Part shown: positions 1 to 9,165 of the stretch, piece after piece
Layout: each line of letters opens with the position of its first letter
Numbering within the stretch: the stretch's first letter is position 1
Assembly (NCBI GenBank): GCA_947488595.1
Contig: CANKZI010000020.1
Coordinates: forward strand, 1-51,353
DNA: 51,353 bases
DNA from: Flavobacteriaceae bacterium
Lineage (GTDB): Bacteria > Bacteroidota > Bacteroidia > Flavobacteriales > Flavobacteriaceae
Direction of reading: 5' to 3'
The notes under the pieces: model-generated
What the model was told of the DNA's origin: nothing
Seen by the model: only the letters and a program-made list of their open reading frames with translations
Database searches by the model: none
Made by a program: the position numbers and the translations under genes

Positions 1-73
1 ATACTTATTTCTTTATGGACAAGTCTTTTTTTCTGTTTTTTTTTAAAACATCTTTTTCCCTATTCCACAAAAA

Positions 74-336
74 TCAATGAACTCTAATTCCTATTGCGGG
101 TGCAAAAGTAGTCACTTTATCTGCCCATGCAAACTTTTTAACGCCTTTTTTTTTGCTTTTTTTATAACTCGTTGATAAAGTGTTTTTTGTAGGTTGCTTT
201 TTTTGGTTTATCCCAACAGTAACCCTATCGCATATAAAAATACCTAGCCCCGATTGCAATGGAAATACTTTTGCTGACGCCTTTAGGAAGCGAAAGATTG
301 TAATGTAAAGCGGGAAAATGCTTCGAGAAATAAAAA
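74..336 (-). pseudogene. possible frameshifted 3' relic of an exported beta-barrel protein
   Basis: Two minus-strand reading frames here look protein-like but neither is a complete gene. The upstream frame reads HFPALHYNLSLPKG and ISIAIGARYFYMR before a stop at 225-227. The other frame then continues with RVTVGINQKKQ and ends in FAPAIGIRVH at 74. Alternating beta-strand-like residues and the aromatic/hydrophobic end suggest the last strands of an outer membrane barrel split by a one-base frameshift. There is no start codon or signal peptide, because the DUF4294 gene ends directly upstream. It may simply be intergenic sequence that reads well by chance. I do not recognise the family. Confidence 0.22.
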
Positions 337-1005
337 TTATGATTTTGGTTTTGATAACTTTTCGACCCAGAAAGCTGACATTTCATCAAAATCGACTACC
401 ACGGCTGGCGCTTGTTGCGGTAATCTTCCACTTTTGAACGCCCTAACGAGTATGGTTTCTATAAGATAATCTTCGTTTACTTCGAAAGGCGCATATTTTG
501 TTTTGAGATTAATGTCGAATAATTTGGCGGTATTGTTCGACCAAAATGCTTTCCAACCGCTTTTATAATCTTTAATAAGATCAAATGTCGTGCTGCCGGT
601 TTGTCGGTAAATCAATTTTACCAAAATTTGTCCGTCTTTGCGTGATAATTTTTTGAGTTGCGGTTCAAATTGGTTTTCAAGATAATTTTCGACAATTTTG
701 AAATATTTCCGTCTTTCTTTATTGGTTTTGAGTTTAGCCATTCCAGCATTTAGTGAAGTGAGTGATGCCGAAGTTGCTTTTGCAAATGGATATACCTTAT
801 AAACGCGTCGTTGTAAAATAAGGAAGCGCTTCATGGTTTCGGCATCGGCTTTGACGTCTTTCATATTAATAAAAACCTCATCAAGTTCTACGGGTAATCC
901 AAGTGTAGTGTCGGGTTCTTTGAGATAATCGTCTCTTTTGTCCTCCTGAGCAAAAGAAAAAGCAGTAGTAAATAATATAATCAAAAGGTATTTGAATGTA
1001 TTCAT
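337..1005 (-). CDS. DUF4294 domain-containing exported protein
   Basis: A 222-residue protein with a signal peptide (MNTFKYLLIILFTTAFSFAQ, likely cleaved after Ala-Gln). The mature part is basic, with a helical stretch rich in Lys/Arg/Tyr at about residues 65-130 (RRVYKVYPFAKAT, NKERRKYFKIVENYLE) and a conserved-looking IYRQTGSTTFDLIKDYKSG segment. Length and sequence fit the flavobacterial DUF4294 family, whose function is unknown; envelope location is inferred from the signal peptide. The gene diverges from the M42 peptidase gene with an 86-bp gap that should hold both promoters. It appears to be monocistronic. Confidence 0.8.
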   Translation of the reverse strand: MNTFKYLLIILFTTAFSFAQEDKRDDYLKEPDTTLGLPVELDEVFINMKDVKADAETMKRFLILQRRVYKVYPFAKATSASLTSLNAGMAKLKTNKERRKYFKIVENYLENQFEPQLKKLSRKDGQILVKLIYRQTGSTTFDLIKDYKSGWKAFWSNNTAKLFDINLKTKYAPFEVNEDYLIETILVRAFKSGRLPQQAPAVVVDFDEMSAFWVEKLSKPKS

Positions 1006-1091
1006 TGTTTATAAAATTTAATTTTCAAAATTATGCAATATCTAAGCAACTGTAATGCCAAATTCATAATTTAGCAAAAAAATAATTTTTT

Positions 1092-2180
1092 ATGAGTACA
1101 CAATCATTACTTACCGATCGCTCGCTTGATTTTTTAGAAAAATACCTTAACAATGCTTCTCCTACTGGGTTTGAGTCTGAAGGACAGAAATTGTGGATGG
1201 ACTACCTCAAGCCTTACGTGGATACTTTTATCACGGATACTTATGGAACTGCGGTTGGAATAATCAATCCCGATGCAAAATACAAGGTCATTATTGAAGG
1301 TCATGCCGACGAAATTTCGTGGTATGTAAACTACATTAACGAAGACGGTCATATTTATGTGATTCGAAATGGTGGTTCAGATCATCAGATTGCGCCTTCA
1401 AAAAGAGTAAACATTCACACCAAAAAAGGAATCGTGAAAGGCGTTTTTGGTTGGCCAGCGATTCATACGCGTAATCGTGACAAAGAAGAGAACGCTAAAA
1501 TAGACAATCTTTTTATAGATATCGGCTGCGAAAACAAAGAAGAAGTCGAAAAAATGGGCGTTCATGTAGGCTGCGTGATTACGTATCCTGACGAATTTAT
1601 GATTCTTAATAACAATAAATTTGTTTGTAGGGCGATTGACAATCGAATGGGTGGTTTCATGATTGCTGAAGTTGCACGATTGTTGCATGAAAACAAAAAA
1701 GCACTACCATTTGGTTTGTACATTACCAATTCGGTTCAGGAAGAAGTGGGATTGCGTGGTGCCGAAATGATTACGCATTCAATTCGACCTAACGTTGCTA
1801 TTGTCACCGATGTTTGTCACGATACTACCACACCGATGATTAATAAAAAAATTGAAGGCGAAATTAAAATCGGGAAGGGACCTGTAATCACCTATGCGCC
1901 AGCGGTTCAAAACAATTTAAGAGAATTAATCATACAATCGGCAGAAGAAAGTAAAATTCCGTTTCAGCGCTTAGCTTCTTCTAGAGTTACCGGAACCGAT
2001 ACCGATGCTTTTGCATATAGCAATGGCGGGGTGGCTTCGGCGCTAATTTCGTTGCCGTTGCGTTATATGCATACCACGGTCGAAATGGTGCATCAAGAAG
2101 ATGTTGAAAATGTGATTCGATTGATATATGCTACACTATTAAACCTTGAAAACGAGGATACTTTTTCGTATTTCAAATAG
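1092..2180 (+). CDS. M42 family metallopeptidase (glutamyl/leucyl aminopeptidase type)
   Basis: A 362-residue cytoplasmic metallo-aminopeptidase of clan MH. Visible metal-site motifs include EGHADEIS near residue 71 (His71, Asp73), AIDNRMGG near 184, the catalytic QEEVGLRGA glutamate pair near 217, a VTDVCHD aspartate near 240, and a C-terminal RYMHTTVEMV histidine segment. In M42 enzymes these bind two metals and activate water to remove N-terminal residues from peptides, often in large tetrahedral assemblies. There is no signal peptide. Members are often misannotated as endoglucanase M; peptide substrates are far more likely. A strong hairpin terminator follows directly. Confidence 0.9.
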   Translation: MSTQSLLTDRSLDFLEKYLNNASPTGFESEGQKLWMDYLKPYVDTFITDTYGTAVGIINPDAKYKVIIEGHADEISWYVNYINEDGHIYVIRNGGSDHQIAPSKRVNIHTKKGIVKGVFGWPAIHTRNRDKEENAKIDNLFIDIGCENKEEVEKMGVHVGCVITYPDEFMILNNNKFVCRAIDNRMGGFMIAEVARLLHENKKALPFGLYITNSVQEEVGLRGAEMITHSIRPNVAIVTDVCHDTTTPMINKKIEGEIKIGKGPVITYAPAVQNNLRELIIQSAEESKIPFQRLASSRVTGTDTDAFAYSNGGVASALISLPLRYMHTTVEMVHQEDVENVIRLIYATLLNLENEDTFSYFK

Positions 2181-2200
2181 TCCAATTGCTACAAAAAAAG

Positions 2201-2226
2201 CACCGCTCGTTACAAGCGGTGTTTTT
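2201..2226 (+). terminator. intrinsic terminator of the M42 peptidase gene
   Basis: A 7-bp perfect stem, CACCGCT pairing with AGCGGTG around a 7-nt loop, followed by GTTTTTCTTTTT. It begins 20 bp after the peptidase stop codon. The A-rich sequence in front of it could let it also work in the opposite direction for the ankyrin gene. Confidence 0.8.
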
Positions 2227-2244
2227 CTTTTTATGCTTTTTTAT

Positions 2245-2634
2245 TTATTTTTTAGTTTTTTCTTCTAAAAAAGCAACTGCTTCTTTGGCTCCAGATATTT
2301 CGGCATGCTTTAAGGCAGTGTATCCTTTTTCGTCTTTGGCTTTCAAATTTGCTCCTTTTTCGACTAGCAAAGTTAAAATCTCAACATTATTATAACGTGC
2401 AGCATACATAAGAGGTGTCATTCCGTTACTGACTTCATTAACATTTGCGCCATATTCAATAAACTTTTTTACCACCGCCACATCGCCTTTGCAAATGGCC
2501 ATACAAAGAGGTGTTCCTGTGACATAATTGATGGTAATTGTCTCTCTTTTTGCAGGCAAATTGCCGTTTGAAGCCATAGCCACATTAGTAATTGTGACCA
2601 AAGCCAATCCTAAATTAATGATAGTTTTTTTCAT
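2245..2634 (-). CDS. small exported ankyrin-repeat protein
   Basis: A 129-residue protein with a signal peptide (MKKTIINLGLALVTITNVAM, cleavage near Ala-Met-Ala-Ser). Two and a half ankyrin repeats follow at about residues 42-125: GTPLCMAICKGDVAVVKKFIEYGANVNE, then NGMTPLMYAARYNNVEILTLL, then KGYTALKHAEISGAKEAVAFLEE (each quoted only in part for recognition). Ankyrin repeats mediate protein-protein binding, and the signal peptide places this one in the periplasm. It lies 44 bp downstream of another small exported protein with a similar signal peptide and may share its transcript. The partner is unknown. Confidence 0.85.
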   Translation of the reverse strand: MKKTIINLGLALVTITNVAMASNGNLPAKRETITINYVTGTPLCMAICKGDVAVVKKFIEYGANVNEVSNGMTPLMYAARYNNVEILTLLVEKGANLKAKDEKGYTALKHAEISGAKEAVAFLEEKTKK

Positions 2635-2678
2635 GATAGTCTGATTTAATTGATTTTTTGATTGAATTTATTTAATGA

Positions 2679-3020
2679 TTAATTGTTGAAAGTCCTCTTC
2701 ATTTTGATATTCGATTTCTTTTGCTGCTTTTTGGTCTTCGTTTTTTGAATTGCAGGTGCCTCATTACTTTGGATGATTTTAGCATCATCCAAAATGATTT
2801 CGTCAATTGTTTTGGAATATTTTTGAAGTGAACCCAATTCTGATACAATCAAATTGGCGTCAGCAGAAGAAACAAATTTTGTTTCTTTTTCTTTTGGTTT
2901 TTTGAAGTTGATTGATGATTGAAACTCATTTGAAATCGATGCAGCTGTAAAGATTGAAGCCGCTTGTAGGTTGCTGAAAGCCATTAGGGCAATGCCTAAA
3001 ATTGAAATTGATTTTTTCAT
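2679..3020 (-). CDS. small exported protein of unknown function
   Basis: A 113-residue protein starting with a signal peptide (MKKSISILGIALMAFSNLQA) that closely resembles that of the downstream ankyrin protein. The mature portion has no domain I recognise: a Lys/Ser-rich linker, a helix-forming middle (ANLIVSELGSLQKYSKTIDEIILDD) and a very basic tail (KTKTKKQQKKSNIKMKRT). The basic tail suggests contact with a polyanion or the membrane surface, which is only inference. It is probably the first gene of a two-gene unit with the ankyrin protein. Confidence 0.6.
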   Translation of the reverse strand: MKKSISILGIALMAFSNLQAASIFTAASISNEFQSSINFKKPKEKETKFVSSADANLIVSELGSLQKYSKTIDEIILDDAKIIQSNEAPAIQKTKTKKQQKKSNIKMKRTFNN

Positions 3021-3170
3021 GATGATTGATTTTGATTGATGATTTTACTACAATTCGTTGTAGCCCGTTTTACAATTATTTTGATTACCTACTAGACGCA
3101 AGTTGTTTTTCTTTGTTACATATTTTATAAAAAAAATATTTTTTTTATTATTTAAGATCACAATAAAACC

Positions 3171-3200
3171 AAAAAAAAAACCGTCTATTGAAGCGGTTTT
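3171..3200 (-). terminator. intrinsic terminator of purC
   Basis: On the minus strand AAAACCG pairs with CGGTTTT across a 10-nt loop, and the transcript then runs into ten U residues (the A tract at 3171-3180 on the plus strand). It lies 24 bp past the purC stop codon. Confidence 0.75.
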
Positions 3201-3223
3201 GCATTAAGATAACTAGCGTGTTT

Positions 3224-4177
3224 TTACTGTTTGTCTCTCAAATATTGTAAAACGTTTTTTTCGATTCTGGTTTCAATGTCCGAAATATCTGCTTTTACAA
3301 ATGGCGTTCCTAAAATATTTTCATACAATTCGATGTAACGCTCGGAAACAGTTGTTGTATAATCGTCAGACATTTCTGGAATCGCTTGTCCTTCTTTGCC
3401 CTGAAAACCATTGGCTATCAACCATTGGCGCACAAATTCTTTGGACAATTGCTTTTGTTCTTCGCCTTTGTCTTGTCGCTCTTGGTAACCTTCGGCATAA
3501 AAATACCGAGAAGAATCCGGTGTGTGTATTTCGTCTATAAGTACAATTTGACCGTCTTTCGTTTTTCCGAATTCGTATTTTGTATCCACCAAAATCAAGC
3601 CGCGACTGGCAGCAATATTGGTTCCACGTTGGAATAAGGCGTAAGTATAATTTTCTAAAATCAAGTAATCTTCTTCCGACACTATGCCTTTTTCTAGGAT
3701 GGCTTCACGCGAAATGTCTTCGTCGTGTGCTCCATTATCCGCTTTGGTAGTTGGTGTAATAATTGGTTCTGGGAACGCGTCATTCTCTTTTAAACCTTCG
3801 GCCATATAAACACCACAAAGGCTTCTTTTTCCGGAGGCATATTCTCTGGCAGCATGTCCCGAAAGATAACCGCGAATCACCATTTCGACTTTAAAAGGTG
3901 TACACAAATGTCCAACTGCCACATTGGGATCTGGAGTAGCAATGAGCCAATTTGGAACGATGTCTTGGGTCAATTCCATAAATTGAGTAGCAATTTGGTT
4001 GAGGATTTGTCCTTTATACGGAATCCCTTTCGGCAAAACCACATCAAAAGCCGACAGTCGATCGGTGGCAACCATGACCAATAATTCGTCGTTAATATTG
4101 TAAACTTCTCGTACTTTTCCGTGGTACACTGATTTTTGATTCGGGAAATTGAAGTTGGTCGTTGTGATTGTGTTCAT
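3224..4177 (-). CDS. purC: phosphoribosylaminoimidazole-succinocarboxamide synthase
   Basis: SAICAR synthase catalyses the ATP-dependent joining of CAIR and aspartate in de novo purine synthesis in the cytosol. The 317-residue protein has the family's opening ([13 protein letters not shown] near residues 15-27), the [14 protein letters not shown] motif, [35 protein letters not shown] and the C-terminal [13 protein letters not shown] signature. The length matches the longer Bacteroidota/eukaryote-type enzyme. I chose the ATG at 4175-4177; the frame is open a further seven codons to a TTG, but homologous sequence starts at the ATG. It is transcribed alone, with PhoH upstream on the same strand separated by 161 bp. 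No purine riboswitch is visible upstream. Confidence 0.95.
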   Translation of the reverse strand: MNTITTTNFNFPNQKSVYHGKVREVYNINDELLVMVATDRLSAFDVVLPKGIPYKGQILNQIATQFMELTQDIVPNWLIATPDPNVAVGHLCTPFKVEMVIRGYLSGHAAREYASGKRSLCGVYMAEGLKENDAFPEPIITPTTKADNGAHDEDISREAILEKGIVSEEDYLILENYTYALFQRGTNIAASRGLILVDTKYEFGKTKDGQIVLIDEIHTPDSSRYFYAEGYQERQDKGEEQKQLSKEFVRQWLIANGFQGKEGQAIPEMSDDYTTTVSERYIELYENILGTPFVKADISDIETRIEKNVLQYLRDKQ

Positions 4178-4338
4178 GACTATTTGTTGTTTGTGCAAAA
4201 ATAGCTTCTTTGAGAAAGATTAACAAGGATATTTCTGAAAGATTTATAGCGCAATGATTCCATTCGGAAAATAAAAAAAGCGAAAAAGAAAAACTAAAGT
4301 TCGTCTATTTCGCCAAAATTTTTTAACGCTAAAAAATG

Positions 4339-5289
4339 TTAATCATGATTTTCTATCTGTTTGTAGGCGTCAATCACTTTTTTAACCAATCGGTGGCGCA
4401 CAATATCTTTGTCATCCAAATAAATAATACCAATGCCGTCTACATCTTTCAACACCAATAAAGCTTCTTTAAGTCCCGAAATGGTCCTTCTTGGCAAATC
4501 GACCTGACCAGGATCACCCGTAATCATAAACTTGGCATTTTTTCCCATACGCGTCAAAAACATTTTCATCTGAGAATGCGTAGTGTTTTGTGCTTCGTCC
4601 AAAATTACAAAGGCATGATCTAGCGTTCTACCGCGCATAAAAGCCAGTGGCGCAATTTGTATAATTCCTTTCAGAATATAATCTTCTAATTTTTCGTTAG
4701 GCAACATATCGCGCAAAGCGTCGTACAAAGGCTGCATGTAGGGATCGAGTTTTTCTTTCATATCGCCTGGCAGAAATCCAAGATTTTCGCCCGCTTCGAC
4801 CGCCGGCCGTGTCAAAATAATTTTCTTGACTTGTTTTTCTTTCAAAGCTTTGACAGCCATTGCGACACCGGTATAGGTTTTTCCGGTACCTGCTGGACCA
4901 ACGGCAAAAACCATATCGTTTTTGTTCATTGTATCAACAAGCAATTGCTGGTTTTGCGTCATCGCCTTAATGATTTTTCCACCCACGCCATGCACCAATA
5001 TTTTGTCGTGATCACCCATTCTTTCTACTTGCTGGCTTCCGCCTTCGATAACCCTTTCGATGACATTATCATCAATATTGTTGTAACGGGTAAAATGCAA
5101 CATGAGTCGGTTGAAGCGGTTTTCAAATTCATCAAGTATTTCCTTTTCACCAAAAGCTTTAATTGTGGTACCTCGCGCGACGATTTTCAACCTCGGGTAG
5201 TACTTTTTAATCGTTTCAAGATGAGTGTCTTGAGCGCCCCAAAAATCTTTTGGTGCGATGTCTATTAGCTCGATGGTCCTTTCGTTCAA
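4339..5289 (-). CDS. PhoH family ATPase
   Basis: A 316-residue PhoH-type P-loop ATPase. It has an N-terminal KH-like region (LKIVARGTTIKAFGEKE at 34-50), a Walker A GPAGTGKT at 131-138, a Walker B/DEAQN motif (FVILDEAQNTT near 227) and the sensor region MITGDPGQVDLP. PhoH proteins are linked to RNA metabolism and ribosome biogenesis, often with YbeY; the exact role here is unknown. No ATG is available in frame: the best start is TTG at 5287-5289 followed by NERTIELIDIAP, and an in-frame stop lies five codons further upstream. It diverges from the SAM hydrolase-type gene. Confidence 0.9.
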   Translation of the reverse strand: MNERTIELIDIAPKDFWGAQDTHLETIKKYYPRLKIVARGTTIKAFGEKEILDEFENRFNRLMLHFTRYNNIDDNVIERVIEGGSQQVERMGDHDKILVHGVGGKIIKAMTQNQQLLVDTMNKNDMVFAVGPAGTGKTYTGVAMAVKALKEKQVKKIILTRPAVEAGENLGFLPGDMKEKLDPYMQPLYDALRDMLPNEKLEDYILKGIIQIAPLAFMRGRTLDHAFVILDEAQNTTHSQMKMFLTRMGKNAKFMITGDPGQVDLPRRTISGLKEALLVLKDVDGIGIIYLDDKDIVRHRLVKKVIDAYKQIENHD

Positions 5290-5330
5290 ATGGAATAATG
5301 TTTAATTAAAAAAAAGTCGATGATAATTAT

Positions 5331-5338
5331 TAGCTTTG
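5331..5338 (+). promoter_or_regulatory. candidate -7 promoter box for the SAM hydrolase-type gene
   Basis: TAGCTTTG matches the Bacteroidota -7 consensus TAnnTTTG. It lies 60 bp before the ATG at 5398 in the divergent intergenic region. I cannot find a convincing TTG at the -33 spacing, so this is a weak call. Confidence 0.35.
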
Positions 5339-5397
5339 CATTTCTCAAATTTACTAAAAATTAGGTTTAGGTTGCGCCAATAGTTATAAACAAAATT

Positions 5398-6246
5398 ATG
5401 TCAATAATTACTCTTACTACCGATTACGGATTAAAGGACCATTTTGTTGGTGCTTTAAAAGGGAAGTTGTTAACTGAATTTTCGGATGCCAAAATTATTG
5501 ATATTTCGCACCAAATTGACCCATTTAACACCGCCGAAGCCAGTTATATTATTGGTGCTTCGTATGCCAATTTCCCCAAAGGAACGGTGCATATTATTGG
5601 TGTCGATGCCGAAAAAAACAAAGAAAACCAACACCTTGCGATGCAATGGAATGATCATTTTTTTGTCTGTGCAGATAATGGAATTTTGAGTATGCTTTCG
5701 CAAAAAATTGTACCTCAAAAAATCGTCGCTATCAATATCCACGACCGATTGCCTGTTGATGCTACCGATTTGGATGTGTTTGTAACAGTTGCTTGCCATT
5801 TGGCCAAAGGCGGACTTTTGAATGTCATCGGAAAGGAAATACAAAGTATCAAACAGATTACCGAATTGCAGGCGGTTGTTGCCTCAGACGGAAATTCGAT
5901 CAAAGGTTCTGTGATTTATATAGACCATTTTGGCAATGTTGTGACCAACATTTCGAAGAAAAAATTTATAGCAGCCGCAAAAGGAAGGCCTTACGAAATT
6001 ATTTTGAACGAAAAAAGAAGACAACAGGACCGAAATAACATCAAAAATATTTGGCCCAAATATTCTGATATTGCCATTTCTGAAAAATATCCAATAAAAA
6101 ATTACGAAGGCGATAAATTGGCCATTTTCAATGAAGCCGGTTTTCTTGAAATTGCCATTTTTAGAAGCAATCCAAACAATGTAGGCAGCGCTTCAAGCCT
6201 TTTGGGGATTGGCTATAGAGATGTTATTAGTATTGTGTTTTTTTAA
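5398..6246 (+). CDS. SAM hydroxide adenosyltransferase (DUF62 / chlorinase-fluorinase-like family)
   Basis: A 282-residue cytosolic enzyme of the DUF62 family. Most members hydrolyse S-adenosylmethionine to adenosine and methionine, while the rare fluorinase and chlorinase relatives use halide. The opening ITLTTDYGLKDHFVGALKG, DISHQIDPFNTAEASYII, the HFFVCADNGILSML segment near residue 90 and the second-domain signature YIDHFGNVVTNI near 175 are all family features. I do not see the fluorinase-specific insertion, so hydrolase activity is the likelier function. It is followed by the ABM-fold gene after 47 bp, which may be co-transcribed. Confidence 0.88.
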   Translation: MSIITLTTDYGLKDHFVGALKGKLLTEFSDAKIIDISHQIDPFNTAEASYIIGASYANFPKGTVHIIGVDAEKNKENQHLAMQWNDHFFVCADNGILSMLSQKIVPQKIVAINIHDRLPVDATDLDVFVTVACHLAKGGLLNVIGKEIQSIKQITELQAVVASDGNSIKGSVIYIDHFGNVVTNISKKKFIAAAKGRPYEIILNEKRRQQDRNNIKNIWPKYSDIAISEKYPIKNYEGDKLAIFNEAGFLEIAIFRSNPNNVGSASSLLGIGYRDVISIVFF

Positions 6247-6293
6247 TTGGTAATGGATAATTTTAGATTGAAACAAATAAACAGCAAAAAACA

Positions 6294-6590
6294 ATGTTAA
6301 TAAGAATAGTAAAATTAGGGTTTCATCCAGAACATATTCCTGCGTTTCTAGAGAATTTCGAATTAATGAAAACAAAAATACGAAATGCCCCTGGAAACCG
6401 TTTCTTAGAATTGTACCAAGATAAGAGCGATAGTACTATTTTTTTTACGTACAGTCATTGGGAAACGGAACAAGATTTAGAAAATTACAGGAATTCCGAA
6501 TTGTTTTATGATATTTGGACTTTTACAAAAAAATTATTCAACACCAAACCCGAAGCGTGGAGCGTCGATAAACTTGTTTCTTTGGCTTAA
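6294..6590 (+). CDS. ABM-fold (antibiotic biosynthesis monooxygenase-like) protein
   Basis: A 98-residue protein with the dimeric alpha/beta ferredoxin-like pattern of the ABM family: IRIVKLGFHPEHIPAFLENF (strand and helix), RNAPGNRFLELYQD, then TIFFTYSHWETEQDLENYRNS with the conserved HWE...L..Y motif near residues 56-66. Relatives include quinol monooxygenases and haem-degrading enzymes, but most flavobacterial copies have no assigned substrate. The haem-ligand asparagine/histidine pattern of IsdG is not evident. It probably belongs to the same transcript as the SAM hydrolase-type gene. Confidence 0.82.
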   Translation: MLIRIVKLGFHPEHIPAFLENFELMKTKIRNAPGNRFLELYQDKSDSTIFFTYSHWETEQDLENYRNSELFYDIWTFTKKLFNTKPEAWSVDKLVSLA

Positions 6591-6640
6591 TTTTAAACTA
6601 AAAACAATTTTAAACTTCCAACTTTAAACTTTTTTACTAC

Positions 6641-7366
6641 ATGAAAGCAATAATAATTAGAGAAATAAAATCCTTTTTTGGTTCACCGATTGGCTATTTG
6701 GTTATCGCCATTTTTCTGTTACTCAACGGACTATTTCTATGGGTTTTTGAAGGCGATTTTAATATATTGAATTCGGGTTTCGCCGATTTAACGCCATTTT
6801 TTACCATTGCACCATGGATATTGATTTTTTTGATTCCAGCCGTTACGATGCGCAGTTTTTCTGATGAAAAAAAACAAGGCACTTTGGAACTATTATTAAC
6901 AAAACCCATTTCGTTGTGGCAAATTGTAAATGGCAAATTTCTCGGTGCGATGCTATTGATTTTCATTGCGCTAATTCCAACCTTAATTTATGTTTGGGTA
7001 CTTTTTGGATTAACCATGACAGATAATTTTGTTGATATGGGTAGTACAATGGGTTCTTATTTTGGTCTTTTATTTCTTATTGCTGGCTATTCGGCAATTG
7101 GGATTTTTACGTCAACACTATCCGAAAATCAAATTGTAGCTTTCATTCTTTCGGTATTTTTGTGTTTCATTTTTTATTTTGGTTTCGAAGGTTTGGCTTC
7201 GTATGTAAAAAGTTTTGAAACCTCTATAGCTGCTATCGGAATGCAAAGTCATTTTAAAAGTATGAGTCGCGGCGTTTTGGATACCAAGGATATATTGTAT
7301 TTTGTGAGTATTGCCTTTTTGTTTCTTTTACTCACCGTTTTTAAATTAAAATCGCACCAATCCTAA
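6641..7366 (+). CDS. gldF: gliding motility ABC transporter permease GldF
   Basis: A 241-residue inner-membrane permease with about six hydrophobic helices. The first follows IKSFFGSPIGYLVIAIFLLL, and the hallmark MRSFSDEKKQGTLELLLTKPIS motif of ABC-2 permeases is near residues 70-92. In Flavobacterium johnsoniae GldF, GldG and the ATPase GldA form an ABC transporter needed for gliding. The stop codon of gldF overlaps the start of gldG (TAATG), so the two are translationally coupled. GldA is not in this window, as in other flavobacteria where it is encoded elsewhere. Confidence 0.93.
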   Translation: MKAIIIREIKSFFGSPIGYLVIAIFLLLNGLFLWVFEGDFNILNSGFADLTPFFTIAPWILIFLIPAVTMRSFSDEKKQGTLELLLTKPISLWQIVNGKFLGAMLLIFIALIPTLIYVWVLFGLTMTDNFVDMGSTMGSYFGLLFLIAGYSAIGIFTSTLSENQIVAFILSVFLCFIFYFGFEGLASYVKSFETSIAAIGMQSHFKSMSRGVLDTKDILYFVSIAFLFLLLTVFKLKSHQS

Positions 7367-9066
7367 TGATTCAATCAAGAAAAAATAACATCAAAAAACT
7401 TTTGGTTACCATCCTAATCGTAATCATAATTAACGTTTTAGGTAATTTTTATTTCAAACGTTTTGATTTGACCAACGACCAACGCTATTCGTTAGCGCCG
7501 CCTTCATTAAAAATTCTAGAAAACGTGCAAGAACCTTTGTATGTTGATGTTTTTTTGGAAGGTGAATTTCCTGGCGAATTCAAGCGATTGCAAACCGAAA
7601 CACGTCAGTTATTAGAAGAATTCAAAGCCTATAACCGCGATATTATTTTTGAATTTGTCAATCCTTTAGAAGAGGAATCCGAACGCGATTCGATCATGCA
7701 ATCTTTTGTTGAACGTGGTTTAACGCCAATAAGCGTGACTTTAGACGACAAAGGAAAACAAACGCAAGAAGTTGTTTTTCCGTGGGCAATTGCAACATAT
7801 AAAAACAAAAGCGTTAAAATTCCGCTGCTAAAAAACCTGATGGGTGCTTCAACCCAAGACAAAGTTGTTAGTTCAGTGCAGCATTTAGAATACGCTTTTG
7901 CGAATGCTTTCAATACCATCACACACGAAAAATCGAAAAAAATAGCCGTCATAAAAGGTAATGGCGAATTGCATGATTTGTTGATGGCCGATTTTATCAA
8001 ACAAGTGCGCGAACAATATATGATTGGCACTTTTACACTCGATTCGGTGGCCAACAATCCAACACAAAGTTTAGCTTATCTAAAAAAATATGATCTTGCG
8101 ATAATTGCAAAACCACAAGAAAAATTTACAGATCAAGAAAAACAAGTCTTGGATCAATTTATTATCAACGGCGGAAAAACATTGTGGCTGATAGACCAAG
8201 TGAGCATCGAAATGGACAGTTTGTATAACGAAACGGGCACTGCCCTAGCCTTTCCTAACGATGCCAACTTGAACCTCAACGATATGTTTTTTAAGTATGG
8301 ATTCAGAATCAATCCAACACTTGTCAAAGATGTTGTACTGGCCACTCCTATTGCCTTGGCCACTGGCGCACAAGGAAGTGCCACACAGTATACGCAGTTT
8401 CCTTGGTTTTACGCACCATTTGTCTATCCACCCGAAAAATCTAAAAATCCAATTACCAGCAATATCGATGGTTTAAAATTTGATTTCGCCAATGGCATTG
8501 ATACCTTAAAAAACGGGATCAAAAAAACCGTTTTATTGCAATCATCGCCCTTTTCTAAAGTCATAGGAACACCTGTTGAAGTCAATCTTAATATGGTTTC
8601 TGAACGTCCCGAGCAAAGTGAATATACCGGTAAAGGCGATATTCCATTGGCCGTTTTGTTAGAAGGAAATTTCAACTCGGTCTATCAAAATCGGGTTTTG
8701 CCGTTTGCTGATAACACTTTTGAACCCAAAGGGCGTGACAATAAAATGATTGTAATTTCAGACGGTGATGTGATCAAAAACCAATTGGATAAAAACTTTC
8801 AACCATTGGAATTAGGTTATGACAAATGGACCAATAAGTTGTATGGCAACAAAGAGTTTTTGATCAATTGTGTCAATTATTTATTGGATGATAATGGACT
8901 AATTAATATTCGGAACAAAGAAGTAAATTTGCCTGTTTTAGACAAACAAAAAGTATTTGATAATTACACCAAAACGCAAATCATTACGATTGTATTGCCA
9001 TTGTTGTTGCTATTGGCTTTCGGATTACTCTTTACTTTTTTACGAAAACGGAAATATGCACGCTAA
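7366..9066 (+). CDS. gldG: gliding motility-associated ABC transporter protein GldG
   Basis: A 566-residue protein with one N-terminal transmembrane helix (KKLLVTILIVIIINVLGNFYF) and one near the C-terminus (IITIVLPLLLLLAFGLLFTF), enclosing a large periplasmic part. That part has the ABC_transp_aux arrangement: RYSLAPPSLKILENVQEPLYVDVFLEG, a Rossmann-like KIAVIKGNGELHD segment and a late MIVISDGDVIKNQ motif. It is the partner of GldF. The basic tail FLRKRKYAR fits positive-inside topology. Its ATG overlaps the gldF stop by one base. Sequence context makes the gene name firm. Confidence 0.93.
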   Translation: MIQSRKNNIKKLLVTILIVIIINVLGNFYFKRFDLTNDQRYSLAPPSLKILENVQEPLYVDVFLEGEFPGEFKRLQTETRQLLEEFKAYNRDIIFEFVNPLEEESERDSIMQSFVERGLTPISVTLDDKGKQTQEVVFPWAIATYKNKSVKIPLLKNLMGASTQDKVVSSVQHLEYAFANAFNTITHEKSKKIAVIKGNGELHDLLMADFIKQVREQYMIGTFTLDSVANNPTQSLAYLKKYDLAIIAKPQEKFTDQEKQVLDQFIINGGKTLWLIDQVSIEMDSLYNETGTALAFPNDANLNLNDMFFKYGFRINPTLVKDVVLATPIALATGAQGSATQYTQFPWFYAPFVYPPEKSKNPITSNIDGLKFDFANGIDTLKNGIKKTVLLQSSPFSKVIGTPVEVNLNMVSERPEQSEYTGKGDIPLAVLLEGNFNSVYQNRVLPFADNTFEPKGRDNKMIVISDGDVIKNQLDKNFQPLELGYDKWTNKLYGNKEFLINCVNYLLDDNGLINIRNKEVNLPVLDKQKVFDNYTKTQIITIVLPLLLLLAFGLLFTFLRKRKYAR

Positions 9067-9077
9067 TGTTAATAAAT

Positions 9078-9113
9078 TTGTTTTAGATATTTATTTAGTT
9101 TGCGATATATTTG
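9078..9113 (+). promoter_or_regulatory. candidate dnaN promoter
   Basis: TATATTTG at 9106-9113 matches TAnnTTTG. A TTG at 9078-9080 lies 25 bp upstream of it, slightly longer than the usual spacer. The box is 53 bp before the dnaN ATG. Confidence 0.45.
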
Positions 9114-9165
9114 TGGAATGTAAAAATTATATTGATTTTTACCAAGATTTAAAAAACCAACAAAA

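Noticed and set aside
4178..4338. purine riboswitch before purC
   Set aside because: No conserved purine aptamer core is visible in the leader.
5398..6246. naming the DUF62 gene a fluorinase
   Set aside because: The fluorinase-specific insertion is not seen, and most family members hydrolyse SAM.
6641..9066. gldA as part of this operon
   Set aside because: No ATP-binding protein gene is adjacent; the neighbours are an ABM protein and dnaN.
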